Part shown: one piece after another, positions 1 through 9,716 of the stretch
Position numbering within the stretch: the first letter of the stretch is position 1
Layout of the letters: every line of letters begins with the position of its first letter
DNA from: Bimuria novae-zelandiae CBS 107.79
Lineage: Eukaryota > Ascomycota > Dothideomycetes > Pleosporales > Didymosphaeriaceae
Assembly (NCBI GenBank): GCA_010015655.1
Contig: ML976730.1
Span: 126,703 to 190,702, forward strand
Reading direction: 5' to 3'
DNA: 64,000 nucleotides
Translations under genes and position numbers: made by a program
Notes under the pieces: generated by a model
Databases searched by the model: none
What the model was told of the DNA's origin: nothing
Seen by the model: only the letters and a program-made list of their open reading frames with translations

Positions 1-423
1 CGGGATAAACTCTGTATCAAATTTTGGCTTGTAGAGATCCTTTTTAGGACCCACAAAGGCCTGCCAGCGACAAGTAACGTACGGCGACTCCGCTTCAGAT
101 ACCCCAGTAGCTGATTTTGTCTCCTCTTCCTGAGTTTCTCCCTGCGTAGGGTCGCCAACGCTGGGCGGGTCACTGGGTAGATCACTGGATAATACGATTG
201 CTGGCAGTGGCTGCGCAGACGGAGGCTCGATATCATGATCAAGGCTAACTGGATCAGATACAGCGTTGTCCTCCGGCGGAGGAGCATCCTTCTTGGATAC
301 TTGTCTCCGTGATTGGGTACCTTTGGCAGCTGCTGCAGGCGCCCGGCGCGCACGTTTTGAAGGATTTTTACCTCCATCAAATGGCTGGGTAGCTGTACGC
401 TTACGCTGACTACGCGGCGGCAT
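1..423 (-). CDS. N-terminus of unidentified protein (runs off left edge)
   Basis: An uninterrupted reading frame of 141 codons starts with ATG at 423 and stays open to base 1, so only the N-terminal part is in the window. The first 30 residues are basic and carry two nuclear-localisation-like clusters (RSQRKR near residue 4 and KRARR near residue 23). Residues 45-120 are acidic and rich in Pro, Ser and Glu, as in a disordered linker. A more ordered stretch with Cys, Trp and aromatic residues (VTCRWQAF) begins near residue 118. I do not recognise the family; a nuclear protein or a transposon-encoded protein are both possible. The frame lacks the TAG/TAA scars of the RIPped elements. An intron near the edge cannot be excluded. 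Confidence 0.55.
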   Translation of the reverse strand, partial: MPPRSQRKRTATQPFDGGKNPSKRARRAPAAAAKGTQSRRQVSKKDAPPPEDNAVSDPVSLDHDIEPPSAQPLPAIVLSSDLPSDPPSVGDPTQGETQEEETKSATGVSEAESPYVTCRWQAFVGPKKDLYKPKFDTEFIP

Positions 424-2486
424 AATACAGGTATTGATACAGGGTGAATGTTCGCTGTAATCATTGTTTTACTAACAAATTGGGTGATAGAAAATATTTT
501 CTGGGAAGCTGGGGCCACCTCGGCTGCCCGAAGTGGGGCGGGACGGTATTTCGGAAAGCACCGATAATGAGAATGAGGGGAATAAAAACAATCATAAACT
601 CGGCAAGGAAGAAATACCCAAACTCTTTCCAGATCAGCCTACATGTATGAGAGAAGGTAAGTACGCCGACGTATCGAGTTCCCTTCGGACGCTTCTTTCC
701 GGGCACCCAGTAGTCGGGTATGCCGATGTCGCGAATGTTGGCCTTGGCGGAGTGTGGCGAGGGGAAAGTCAGCGCACAACGAACGAATATCAAAACATCT
801 GCGCACGGGCCCACACACGCCGCGCATGAGGGCGCGACTAACACCAAGAGATGCGGGGATAAGGTATCTGCCGGCAGACCTGACGATGTGCAAGGTAATG
901 ACTTGCCGACCGCAGGCCCATCCATCGACCGTTCCCGAGACCGTGTTATCCTCGTTGGCCGTACCGCAAGCTGCATCCAGTACCGCCGATACATACAGAC
1001 AATTCCGAACATGAGGATAGAGTGACTACGACGGCCAAGCGCGCCCGTATACATGACGGCTTGTCAGAGCAGGTCAGGGCCAGGACAATGGAGCACAAGG
1101 AACAGACAACGGAAGGGACTCCGGGACACAGCGGATGGCACCGCCTATGAGACCTCGCATAAGTACGCCGGTCAATACGGTGAGGATAGCCTTTGTAGAA
1201 CAGCTGCAGTGCCCCCGTCGGCGCCATAGAAGCCGGCCTTCCACTGATAGATCTGCATGATAGGCTGTCGGTGGACCGTGGTACCCGGGATGGAAGAACA
1301 TGACAATGCGTCTGGATAGATTGACGCAGGGGGAGCTGCATGTTCGGATCGTCGCTTGATAAAAATGAAAGTAGTTCATTGGCATGGAAGTCGAGATTGT
1401 AATAGCAGAAGGCTTGCTTGACATGGGATGCTCTCCATCTAGCAAAACGACGTATTGGAGACGCGGAAGCTGTCAAGGAGCACTTCGAAGGACAGAAGCG
1501 TTCGGGTATGACAAGCCCAGGGTGAACTGCATAGATAAACGTCTCAGAGGTGGTGATACCTCGGGGCAAGGCAGAGTGTAGACGCAGTATGGTACCTTCT
1601 CTTCCAGCCGGTCTACATGGCGCTGGCAGAGGCATTCATATGGTAGTATCAACCTTGCAGCATCGCTGCAGGGTGCTTTTACCGTGACCCTTTCCGTCTC
1701 GCAATGCGTGTATACAGGCGACTGTGTTGAAAATGTGTCTTTCTGTCTCTCATGCCTATTCCAGCGCTCCCGTAGTGAGGGAAGTGGGTCGCGCTTGCTA
1801 GTGTTGAGCTTTGGATCTCGCCGGATGAACTCCTACACCGCCACAACTCCACGACAAGACCAGATATCGAGACGGGAGTTGCACGAGGAGAATCGTACGG
1901 CCCAGAATAACCTCCGCAGCGTTTCCACGGATCCAAATTTGGTGTTGAGGCTCGCAATCGTCGAGCGATGGTAGACTTGGTGAGGCTGTGGCCCCTCCCC
2001 CTCCCGCGTTCACCCCGGCACCCGGGCGACGCGAAGAGCACGAGCAAATAAAATCTGCTCTTGCCCCTCCACCCTCTCCACCTCTCCAGCTCCAGCTCTA
2101 CAACATCACGACCACCTCCTTGACCTGAGCTCTTTGCGTCTCTTTCGAACCTCGCCAGCCTCTGCAGCTCGCGGAGGGTGACCTCAACATCATAGCAGCT
2201 GCCTCCTGTTTGCCGCAGGAGTGCGGAAATCTTCAGCGTCATCAGGTGCCCTCAAAAACACTTGGGCAGCGCCTTCGGGTAGGACAAGATCTCCAAGGTT
2301 CAACTAAAACCTCGTAAGTCCTATCCCCTTCTTCAGCTTGGCCTGGCTATGGCATGCGCCCACACTCCACTATAGGCAAGCTAACGCAAGCACAGTCGAT
2401 TTCACAACCTTCGTATGGGTGGCGACCCATAGCTTCGGCATGGGTCCACCTTCTGTGGGCGGCGCCGCGCTGCCAGCGCGTACCCG
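424..2486. other. GC-balanced region without a convincing gene
   Basis: About 2 kb of un-RIPped sequence. Several overlapping frames of 60-230 codons exist on both strands but none shows a recognisable domain. The best candidate for real coding history is a minus-strand stretch at about 480-740, which reads through a hydrophobic segment of about 20 residues (FFLAEFMIVFIPLILIIGAF) preceded by a basic, proline-containing loop. This would fit a remnant of a membrane protein. A minus-strand frame at 1679-2242 starts with a plausible N-terminus but soon becomes low complexity. I annotate no gene here. Confidence 0.4.
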
Positions 2487-2494
2487 CCCATGGG

Positions 2495-5400
2495 CAGAGT
2501 TGCCAACAATCAATTAATCTATCAATCAATTAGTATTTTTGCTCAAATTGATCCTATCAATCAAATCAATCTCTCTCTCTCTCTATAATTAATCAGTTTA
2601 GTTTTTTCCTATTTTTTTGATTGATTAATTGATTCTTTTAATCTATTTTTACGCCGTATTTAACGCTAAGAAGGCCTTTTAAAGCAGTAATATTAATAAG
2701 TATAGTTAATTATACGTATTATTAGTGTTAGTTATTTAGTGTTTTTAGTAATTTCCTAATTAGGTAATTAGCTAGCTTAACACCTTAATTTTGGCGCATC
2801 TGCCCTCTCTATTAATACTTTCTTTTACCCTCCTCCCACACTCTCTCGCACCCTCTCTCTTACACGTATATAATAGCCTTAGGTTTATAAAATAAAAGTA
2901 AAAGGAGCTTTTTAAGTATAGTAAAAAGGCTAGTAGCGTTACTAGTCGTCGCGCCTGGCTTATAGAGTACATAAGACCCGCTAGTAACTTAGGGTAGCTA
3001 GAGCTTTAAGACTAAGCTCTAGGACCTTAACGCTATAGCTTTTAATATAAAGTTTTTACTCTTAATTAACACGCTCTTAAGGCCCTTAAACGTATTAACG
3101 CCCTCTCGTAGGCTACTAGAGACACTAACGCCGTCCTCTTAAGCTACGTTAAGTAGAGCTACTACTACTCCCTTAGTTACCTCCTTACCTAGCTCTAATA
3201 GCCCTAGGCTTGAATTTAACGCTTAGTTTACTAATAACTTTAATAGCATTAACTAGGTAAGGTTACTATAGTATATAAAGCCTCTACGTACGTAGAGGTT
3301 TAAGAAGTCCTTACTCTATAATTACGGGTATCGCGTTGCTCTCTAGGCAAATATGCAGCGTATATTTTTCGTCTACTACTATTACTATATATACAAAGTA
3401 CCTGGTAATTAATTTATTAAAGAGACGACAAGCTCTACATTGTCGGCATGGAACCATGTAGAGTAGAGACGGCCAGGCCATTGGCACTTTCGCCTAGGTA
3501 AATAATTAACTCTATTAGAGTTAGGGCAGCGTACTCTCGCTAGCCTTATAAGCGCTAGCGTTAGCGTGCCGTAGGAGGTATCTAATACCTTAAAAAACTT
3601 TAATTAATTGCGTTTTTAACTTGCTCTAGTTAGCTAGCTTACTAAGAATAATTACCTACTACGCGAAGTAGAGACGCTGTCCTTTTAAGAGCTTTTACGC
3701 GCTACTAACCTAGAGGCTAAGCTAGCTACTTTTTAGAGCTATATAACTATCGCTGCCTTCCTATTAAGGTTATACGTAAATTTATAGTCTTATATATAAA
3801 CTAAGCTCGCTCGCACCCTTAGCAAAATCTATATTAGCTTTAATAGCTAGTTTATAAAAGGTGGTAAGAGTGCGTTTTATAGGCTTATCGCTTACTATGT
3901 TAATAGTTATAGTAAGCTTTGCGACCTGCCTCTTGCCCTCCCTTAACTTAGTAGTGCGTATACAGGCGAGAAAGTTGCTATAGTTATTATTAAGACGCTA
4001 TAGGCCTTTAGTATTAATAGTAGCTTAGTTAGGTACTTTATACTTAATAATGCAATAAATAATAATACAGCCCTTAAGGCGCTAGGCGCCTATTATAGCT
4101 TTGCCCTATAGGACTAACGCCTCCGCTGCTTACCTCACTCGCTTAACTTAGTAGGGCAAACTATAATATTTAGAACTAATAAAGACGCCTTTAATAATAA
4201 CACCTTATAGTTTAGACTCGAGGAGAAATACCTACGCGAGTAGCAAAAAAAGGGCCCTATTAGAGTCCTTATAAACGTTATACACTTAATATTAACGCTT
4301 TAGCAATATAACCTTTTTAATAACTTTTAATATTTAACACGCGAGGTAGGAGAGCCTCTATAGCTCTTTAAACCTATTAAGCCTGTTATTACTTGCTAAA
4401 ATAGCTACTTTAACTTTATAGAGAGAGTAGTCCTCCTCCACCGCGCAATTAATACTCTTATTAATTATAGGGTAAAGAAGGTGCTATAAAATAAGTCCTT
4501 AGCTTGCGCGCGCGATAAGACTCCTATTAATAAAGTACTTATAAAAAGCCTTACTACTACTAATTAGGCTATAATTAGTTAGTATATCGAAGTCCTCTAG
4601 CCCTTAAAGGAGGCTATAAAGAGACTTAAAGGCCGTAGCGACTCTAGCTATTTTAGTGCAATTTATAAGATATACCCTACTTTTAAGTACCTTCTCTCCT
4701 ACTTCGAGTAGCTTGTTAAGAGCTTTTAAGATATTAATTTTAATAAGCCTAACGCTCTAGAGGACTACTTAAAGATTAATATAACTATAGCCTACTTAAA
4801 GCTCTTAAAGTATTATAAGCTCCTTAAAAAGACGCCTATTTATTACGCCTCTATAGTCCTCTACCCTTACTATAAGTACTACTTTGTTAACGCATAGACT
4901 AGAGAGTATAAAGTTTAACTTAATTAAGCTAATTAGCAATTCTAAGAGCTCTAAGCTATATATAAATTAAAGAACGCTTGCTCTATTATTTTTTTTACGC
5001 GTAAATAAGTAAAGCGCGTTAGTAATATTAATAACTACGCTAAGTTACACGTTAAGCCTTTAAGAGCTAAAACTTCTACTCTACTTATTAATAGTACTAA
5101 TAAGTTTAATTACTAGTAGTATAACAAACTTAGCGTCCCTAAGGATTACGTATATTGTATAGATTCTATTAGGTATTAAGTATCTCTCCGCGATTAATAT
5201 TCCTGCCTTTCTTAGTTTGCTATTAATCTCCTCTTAATCCTAGCGTCCTCTTGTTACTGTAAGAGAATGTTTTCTAAGGTTGGCGATATAATAGAGCCAA
5301 AACGTTAAAAAATAAGCCCTTAAATGCTCTCCACAATCACGTGCGTACGGAGTTGGCTAAGAGCTGGATACTCTCCACCCCAGGAGACCCCGGACGGCGA

Positions 5401-5649
5401 GCTCCCAGTAGAGCTCTCAGAGCTCGAGATGCACGATATCTATCAGGTATCGCAGTAGGATAACCCTGTCTAGCTTGTGCTGTACACATTTTATCTTAGC
5501 GCGATTTTTCGATCAATTAATTAATTAATCATCAATCAAAAAGCCTTAAAATTGACCATTAATTAATTAATCAGTAACTCGAGGTCCTCGACGATCAATC
5601 AAATCAATCTCAGCCCGAATTTTTGATTGATTGATTGTTGGCAACTCTG
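2495..5649 (+). mobile_element. Complete hAT DNA transposon (hAT-1), RIP-mutated
   Basis: The 3155-bp element is delimited by terminal inverted repeats: CAGAGTTGCCAACAATCAAT at 2495 and its reverse complement ending at 5649. It is flanked by a perfect 8-bp target-site duplication, CCCATGGG, at 2487-2494 and 5650-5657. TIRs starting with CAG and an 8-bp duplication are hallmarks of the hAT superfamily. The interior is strongly TpA-rich and encodes a dead transposase on the plus strand. Subterminal sequence holds many ATCAAT/ATTGAT repeats on both sides. The hAT at 40.7 kb has a nearly identical terminus, so the two belong to one family. Confidence 0.93.
3230..5473 (+). pseudogene. hAT-1 transposase, inactivated by RIP
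   Basis: The frame can be followed in short pieces through dozens of in-frame TAG/TAA codons that stand where Trp or Gln is expected. Near 3290-3470 lies a BED-like zinc-finger region (an FFV..Y/C-Y-Y-Y/H-K pattern ending in a conserved W-N-H). Around 4215-4270 is the hAT block E-W-x-K-K-G-P with the Trp mutated to a stop. The C-terminal dimerisation region lies at about 5170-5350 and reads SSCYCKRMFSKVGD, matching the hAT motif S-S-x-x-x-E-R-x-F-S. The last ~120 bases before the stop at 5471 are spared by RIP. Start and internal limits are approximate. No function is expected. Confidence 0.82.
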
Positions 5650-5657
5650 CCCATGGG

Positions 5658-6640
5658 TGCCCAGTATACTCCCAATGGAGGCATGCATTCAACGCTCTTC
5701 GACAGGCGCGCCTCCTTTTGGAGCACGAACTCCCGGCCCTTCAATGGGAGCCCATTCATGGGTGGAAATCGTCGACAACATCCTCTCCCGCATGCGTGGC
5801 TGATCTTCAGCTGCCCTTCCGGACATCAAGCGTGCCCAGTACGCTCCTAGTAGTGGTATGCGTTCCACACTCTTGAACGGGTGCCCTCCCACAGAGTCAT
5901 GATGGTATGGTAAGTTCTCCTAGCCGGCTGCGTCATGGTTCGACTGGTTGGTTCCAGCCGGAACATCGAAAGGGATCTTTTGCACATCACTGCTCGAGAC
6001 AAGGACATGGCTCGGCCATGAGGAGAATGTAAGCATCGAAATCTCGTCAAAGCTCTTGTGCGATACTGACTAGTGGCAAGGACTCTGCATACAGCCATGC
6101 CGACAGTCTGGCAGCCCAAAGACCCAGGAAACTGCAGACTGCACTTCGTCCACAGTCAACACAGGATCGTGACCGGTCCATCTGCACCAACGTGGTGACA
6201 GAGATACCTTGACGCTACGCCGAAGCACCGCGGGCGACATCAGCAAGATCGGCGCCCCGCAAAGGACGAGCAATGTCCTTGACGGATTAATACAGAAGAC
6301 CATGAAACCGAGCCGCGCATACTCCCTGGCGCCTAGGATCTCAGACAAGCGATCGTCGTTCTTCCACTAAGCGCCCTTGATACTGGCGGGCTCTCCGCTG
6401 GCGATCTCGTCCACAATGCCGCAGTACCTGCGCCGTTACAGCGTACACATCCATGGTCAGTCGTCATGGGCATGCTCTCCTCTCCTAGTGGCGTAGCATG
6501 ACGTAGAACGATGACCGACACCACCGCACACATGAAGGGCCCATCTACCCATCGGACATCGAGCGTCATCGGCATGACCGCAAGAACAACTGTTTCCAGC
6601 GGAGAGCGGCTAGCACCATGAAGTATCCCGCCCATCACAG
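5658..6640. other. GC-balanced region with degenerate repeat, no clear gene
   Basis: This is the sequence immediately downstream of hAT-1. A Pro/Gly/Gln-rich plus-strand frame (…GAQYTPNGGMHSTL…) crosses the CCCATGGG target site, and a diverged copy of its sequence (RAQYAPSSGMRSTL) lies at about 5830-5872. Joined across the removed hAT, the upstream flank also contains Gly/Pro-rich frames. hAT-1 may therefore have inserted into a low-complexity coding exon, but frameshifts and stops break every version. Minus-strand frames at 5847-6348 and 6333-6638 are unrecognised. Confidence 0.35.
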
Positions 6641-6649
6641 CCGAGAGAA

Positions 6650-7290
6650 AGCGCAGTGCTCACGGATTCATGCCGCTCTGGTTCGCGGCAAGACGTCTGC
6701 CTTCTCGCTGAACGTTCTACCCCGAGTCGACATGAGTTCCGTAAACGCCATTCTTCGCACTGAACCTGCGAAGGTCGCCTCACGGGCCGCAGCCCGACGA
6801 GGTGACATTCGCAACACAGTAAGAATTCCTAGACAGTCTTAAGCTGATCCCCTTCGAGTCGGTGGCCGAGAACTACTGGAAATGTTCATATTGTTGGAGG
6901 GGCCTGATCGACCTGAAGCACATCAAGGTCTTGATGCTGGACGAGGCCGACAATATGTTGGATCAAGGCGGCCTCGGCGAGCAGTGTACGCGGGTGAAGA
7001 GCCTCCTTACGGGCAAGTTTCAGACTGTCCTCTTCATTACAAGCAACCTGATGCGCCCAGACGCGTCCAGACGCGCCGGCTGCCGTCCTCAACCGGTTGC
7101 TGTTTCCCCAGCCTCCTCGGAAAAATCAAGGCCTTGATGCAGAGCTTCCAGAGCGACAAGTACGTATACTGCTCAAGTTCTACAGCCTCATGTCACAGGC
7201 CTCATGTTCCAGGCCTCATCGATCATCTTCGTGCGGAAGAAGTCCACCGCTGAAGAGCTCGATCGGATTCCGCGTGATGTGCCCCTGCGC
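6650..7290 (+). pseudogene. Dbp5-like DEAD-box RNA helicase fragment
   Basis: Pieces of a DEAD-box ATP-dependent RNA helicase of the Dbp5 type (mRNA export helicase in fungi) appear in helicase order but in three different reading frames. A Walker A-like motif I piece (RGKTSAFSLNVLPRVD) is at about 6684-6731. Motif II and its surroundings ([16 protein letters not shown]) have the DEAD codons at 6940-6951. Motif IV (SIIFVRKKSTAEELDR) is at about 7220-7267. The sequence between I and II and the SAT motif III are degenerate, with VLFITS standing where VLFSAT is expected. Frameshifts and missing pieces make it non-functional. The identification rests on my knowledge of the conserved family blocks. 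Confidence 0.75.
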
Positions 7291-8050
7291 GGGCCGACCT
7301 GGATTGAATTGTCGATAACGGTCCTGGACATTTTTCACGCACAATCAATGCGTACGTCATCTCATTCCGCCAGTCAGGAGTGATGGTCGCTCCAAATTGA
7401 GGTTCCTGGCCGCGGTATCGCCGTCTTCATCTGCTGAGCCTGTTGTCGACAAGTCTTAGGCGCGCACAGCCAAGATACTAGTAAGTAATCCCTTTGATCT
7501 TCGCACAAGTCGCATAGGCCCTCAATGGGTCTATGAATGGCGATGATGAATCAAATCCTTCGTGGTTTGCAACAGATACTGCGTATAGAAATCCCGGATT
7601 AGCCTCCGTGGGTTCGTTGTACGAGAACCACACAAAGTCTGAGCCATGCGTACTCGATATTTCCATGCGCTCTTGAGGTATTCCAAGGCGATCTGCTGAC
7701 GTTTTCGATAGGTTTTCATTCTGCGAGGGCCGCTCTTTCTCTGGCAGGACCAGCACTGTCGCTTTGTTGGCTTCGACCTGACATGGTGGCTGCTATGGCC
7801 TCGCTGAACATGACTCGGCGACTTGCGTAATGGGAAAGAGAACGGCCGCGAAACTTCCCTTGGGGCAAGAGCCATCCGGTGATCCAATCAACCACTTAAT
7901 GATGGCCAAGACGATTAAAAGGATCCCTTAATGGTGGTTAAGACGAATACAAGGAGAAGCTCCAAGTACAGATGGCTAAGACTTTTGTGGATGGAGGGAG
8001 GATCCCGGTGAGCAAGCCCATTTCTTCACCGAGAACGCCGGCACGAAGCC
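7291..8050. other. Intergenic, no recognised gene
   Basis: GC-balanced sequence between two helicase fragments. A minus-strand frame at 7478-7756 has natural-looking composition (…HGSDFVWFSYNEPTEANPG…) but no family I recognise and no clear start. Short imperfect repeats of the pattern 'atggtggttaagacga' occur near 7900-7985. I annotate nothing here. Confidence 0.4.
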
Positions 8051-8290
8051 CAACGGACCGACCGCGAAGCTCTGGCTCGTGGACCAAGCATTGATCAGGC
8101 AAATTATCCAGCCCCGATCCTGGGAGTCATCTCCCACATGGGCCAATGCATCCGAGGGCCTCAACACGATGGCAGCGGTGCCAGACCCATCGCGTCAGAA
8201 CCAGAAGTTTGACGCACATATACTCGTCGGTACCCCTATTACAGTCATGGACCAGATCCACCTGCGTATGAAAACATCTGTAACCGGTTC
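8051..8290 (+). pseudogene. Second Dbp5-like helicase fragment (motif Ia-Ib region)
   Basis: A single plus-strand frame contains RQI, then AAVPDPSRQNQKFDAHILVG, then GTPITVMDQI. This corresponds to motif Ia (usually ARQI) followed by motif Ib (GTPGTVMD) of Dbp5-type helicases; the second Gly of the GTPG motif is replaced by Ile. In an intact gene this segment lies between motifs I and II, both of which are found upstream at 6.7-7.0 kb. It is therefore either out of order by rearrangement or part of a second decayed copy. The frame continues past 8290 into unrelated repeat sequence. Confidence 0.7.
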
Positions 8291-8308
8291 GCGGACCAGA
8301 TACCCTCC

Positions 8309-8558
8309 GGCTGGACGGGAAGTGTACAACCAGTCTGGCCGGACGCGAAGTCTACAACCGATACGATCCGAACCACCCGACGAACCGGTCCCCCATGAAT
8401 ATGGGCGCGTATGTCAACATCTATTACTCACTTACTCTCCTTTGCCGGTCCGAACCAGTACCCCATGCAACAACAATGGGGTAGTGGTTCGGCCGGACGA
8501 GAAGTGTACAACCGATACGATCCAAACCACCCGCTCAACCGGTCCCCCATGAACATGG
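8309..8558 (+). repeat. Diverged direct repeats, 154-bp spacing
   Basis: Two copies of a 68-bp segment lie at 8337-8404 and 8491-8558 and differ at about nine positions. A 24-bp partial third copy sits at 8309-8332. Both full copies can be read as GREVYNRYDPNHP-like peptide, and the second copy continues an open Gln/Gly/Ser-rich frame from about 8430 to a stop after the repeat. This suggests tandem duplication inside a former coding exon. The gene is not recognised. Confidence 0.75.
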
Positions 8559-8668
8559 AGGCGTAGTACCGGTTGAGGGGGAAGGCATCGCAATCCGCCG
8601 CCCAAGCCCTATCGCATGTTCGAACTGCAGGAGGCACCCACGTCTAGGCCAACCGCCGGGGCGTTCCA

Positions 8669-8785
8669 ACCGCCGAGGAGTTCAAGGGCCCTTTAGTCCA
8701 CATTGCTTCGATTCGTGCGGAGGCACAGCAGTACGGCATCACCAAGATAATCTCGCCCGACTCTTGTACCCCGCCCGCGGGACGA
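8669..8785 (+). pseudogene. JmjN domain fragment of a JARID/KDM5-like demethylase
   Basis: About 38 codons read TAEEFKGPLVHIASIRAEAQ and then QYGITKIISPDS…PP. This matches the JmjN block that opens jumonji histone demethylases and related proteins (EEF+.P…I..I..EA..YGI.KI.PP..W.PP). The conserved Trp after PDS is Cys here. Neither the expected continuation of the domain nor any ARID, JmjC or PHD domain follows, so only a fragment remains. In the intact family the protein acts on chromatin in the nucleus. The fragment lies within a series of other gene pieces and is not expected to be expressed. Confidence 0.65.
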
Positions 8786-9387
8786 GGGAACGAAAATACG
8801 CCGAAGTAGACCATCGAGTGAATAAGTCGGAAATCGGACGCCCTCTCAGAAGCCTAGTCCATCCAGCATCGACACGACAGACTTCTTCCCAACGAACACG
8901 CATGAGGAGTGCAGGTCATCGTCGGCTGGTACATCACCCGCATACGGCTGCTGCCGTCCGCCGGCTTTCAAGTCTCTTTCTGCAAAGATGCAACCATAAA
9001 TGAGGGCATCGCGAACCCCGACGAAGCCGGATTTGTTGAGGATCGAAGAAGCCCGACCAGCGAAGACTACTCGCAAGCTCGAAGCAAGACTCCTCCGCTT
9101 GAAAAACTGTTGTACCGCAGCTGTTCGTCCTGGAACATTCCGCGGGGGTAAAGATTGACCAACTCGTCCTCCTCGCGCCACGCGACAACACTCTTCACCA
9201 GCGCGGTGAGTGGCGAACAGGAGGCATCTCCGCAGGGTGGCCGCTCCGGACTTTGAAGAATCTCGGGTTGCACCGTCCATCGGATCTATCGGCGTATTGC
9301 CCATCTTGGCTGGTTCATGGTTCCGCGGCTGTCTCTGTGCTCGACGTTGCCTAGATCTTTCTTGCATGGCTGCAGCATTAACAGAGC

Positions 9388-9716
9388 ATGCTTTTCGTGG
9401 TGGGATTGGGATGGCATGGGCGATCGGCCAGTGTAACATTCGGGTGCTGTTCTGTCTTATACTGTTGTGGGAGAGTCCGAGGTCCAGATACACTAGTATT
9501 CAAAATGAACATTGTATACTCCAGCCCTGGGGTACCGGTTTGCATCGCGCTCATGACCGTGCCCTGGATGTTTGGCACGATTTCGACGAGGTATGTTTGT
9601 TGAGCGAAGTTGGTTCTAGGCTCATTTGCTGACGACGTAGGATTGCGCGTGTACCGTCCTCCAAGGCGGATTCCATCATCCGAGCCATCTCGAAGTGTCC
9701 CAAGGAAGTTCTCTGA
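9388..9716 (+). pseudogene. Unidentified gene fragment with a canonical intron
   Basis: A plus-strand frame with a hydrophobic C-terminal part (VPVCIALMTVPWMFGTIS) reaches a textbook fungal intron at 9591-9640 (donor GTATGT, branch-site-like GCTGAC, acceptor TAG). It continues for 24 codons after splicing to a TGA at 9714. The spliced end is natural in composition. The upstream part appears to need a frameshift near 9440 to keep a sensible sequence, so I treat it as a fragment. Downstream, around 9835-9930, another frame (TLVNLITYNLWLCTVAF) looks like a further piece of a membrane protein. Family unknown. Confidence 0.35.

Noticed and set aside
461..1635. Long minus-strand ORFs of 197 and 229 codons
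   Set aside because: They overlap each other in different frames, show no family motif and have shadow-like composition. Only the short hydrophobic stretch near 520-620 is mentioned as a possible remnant.
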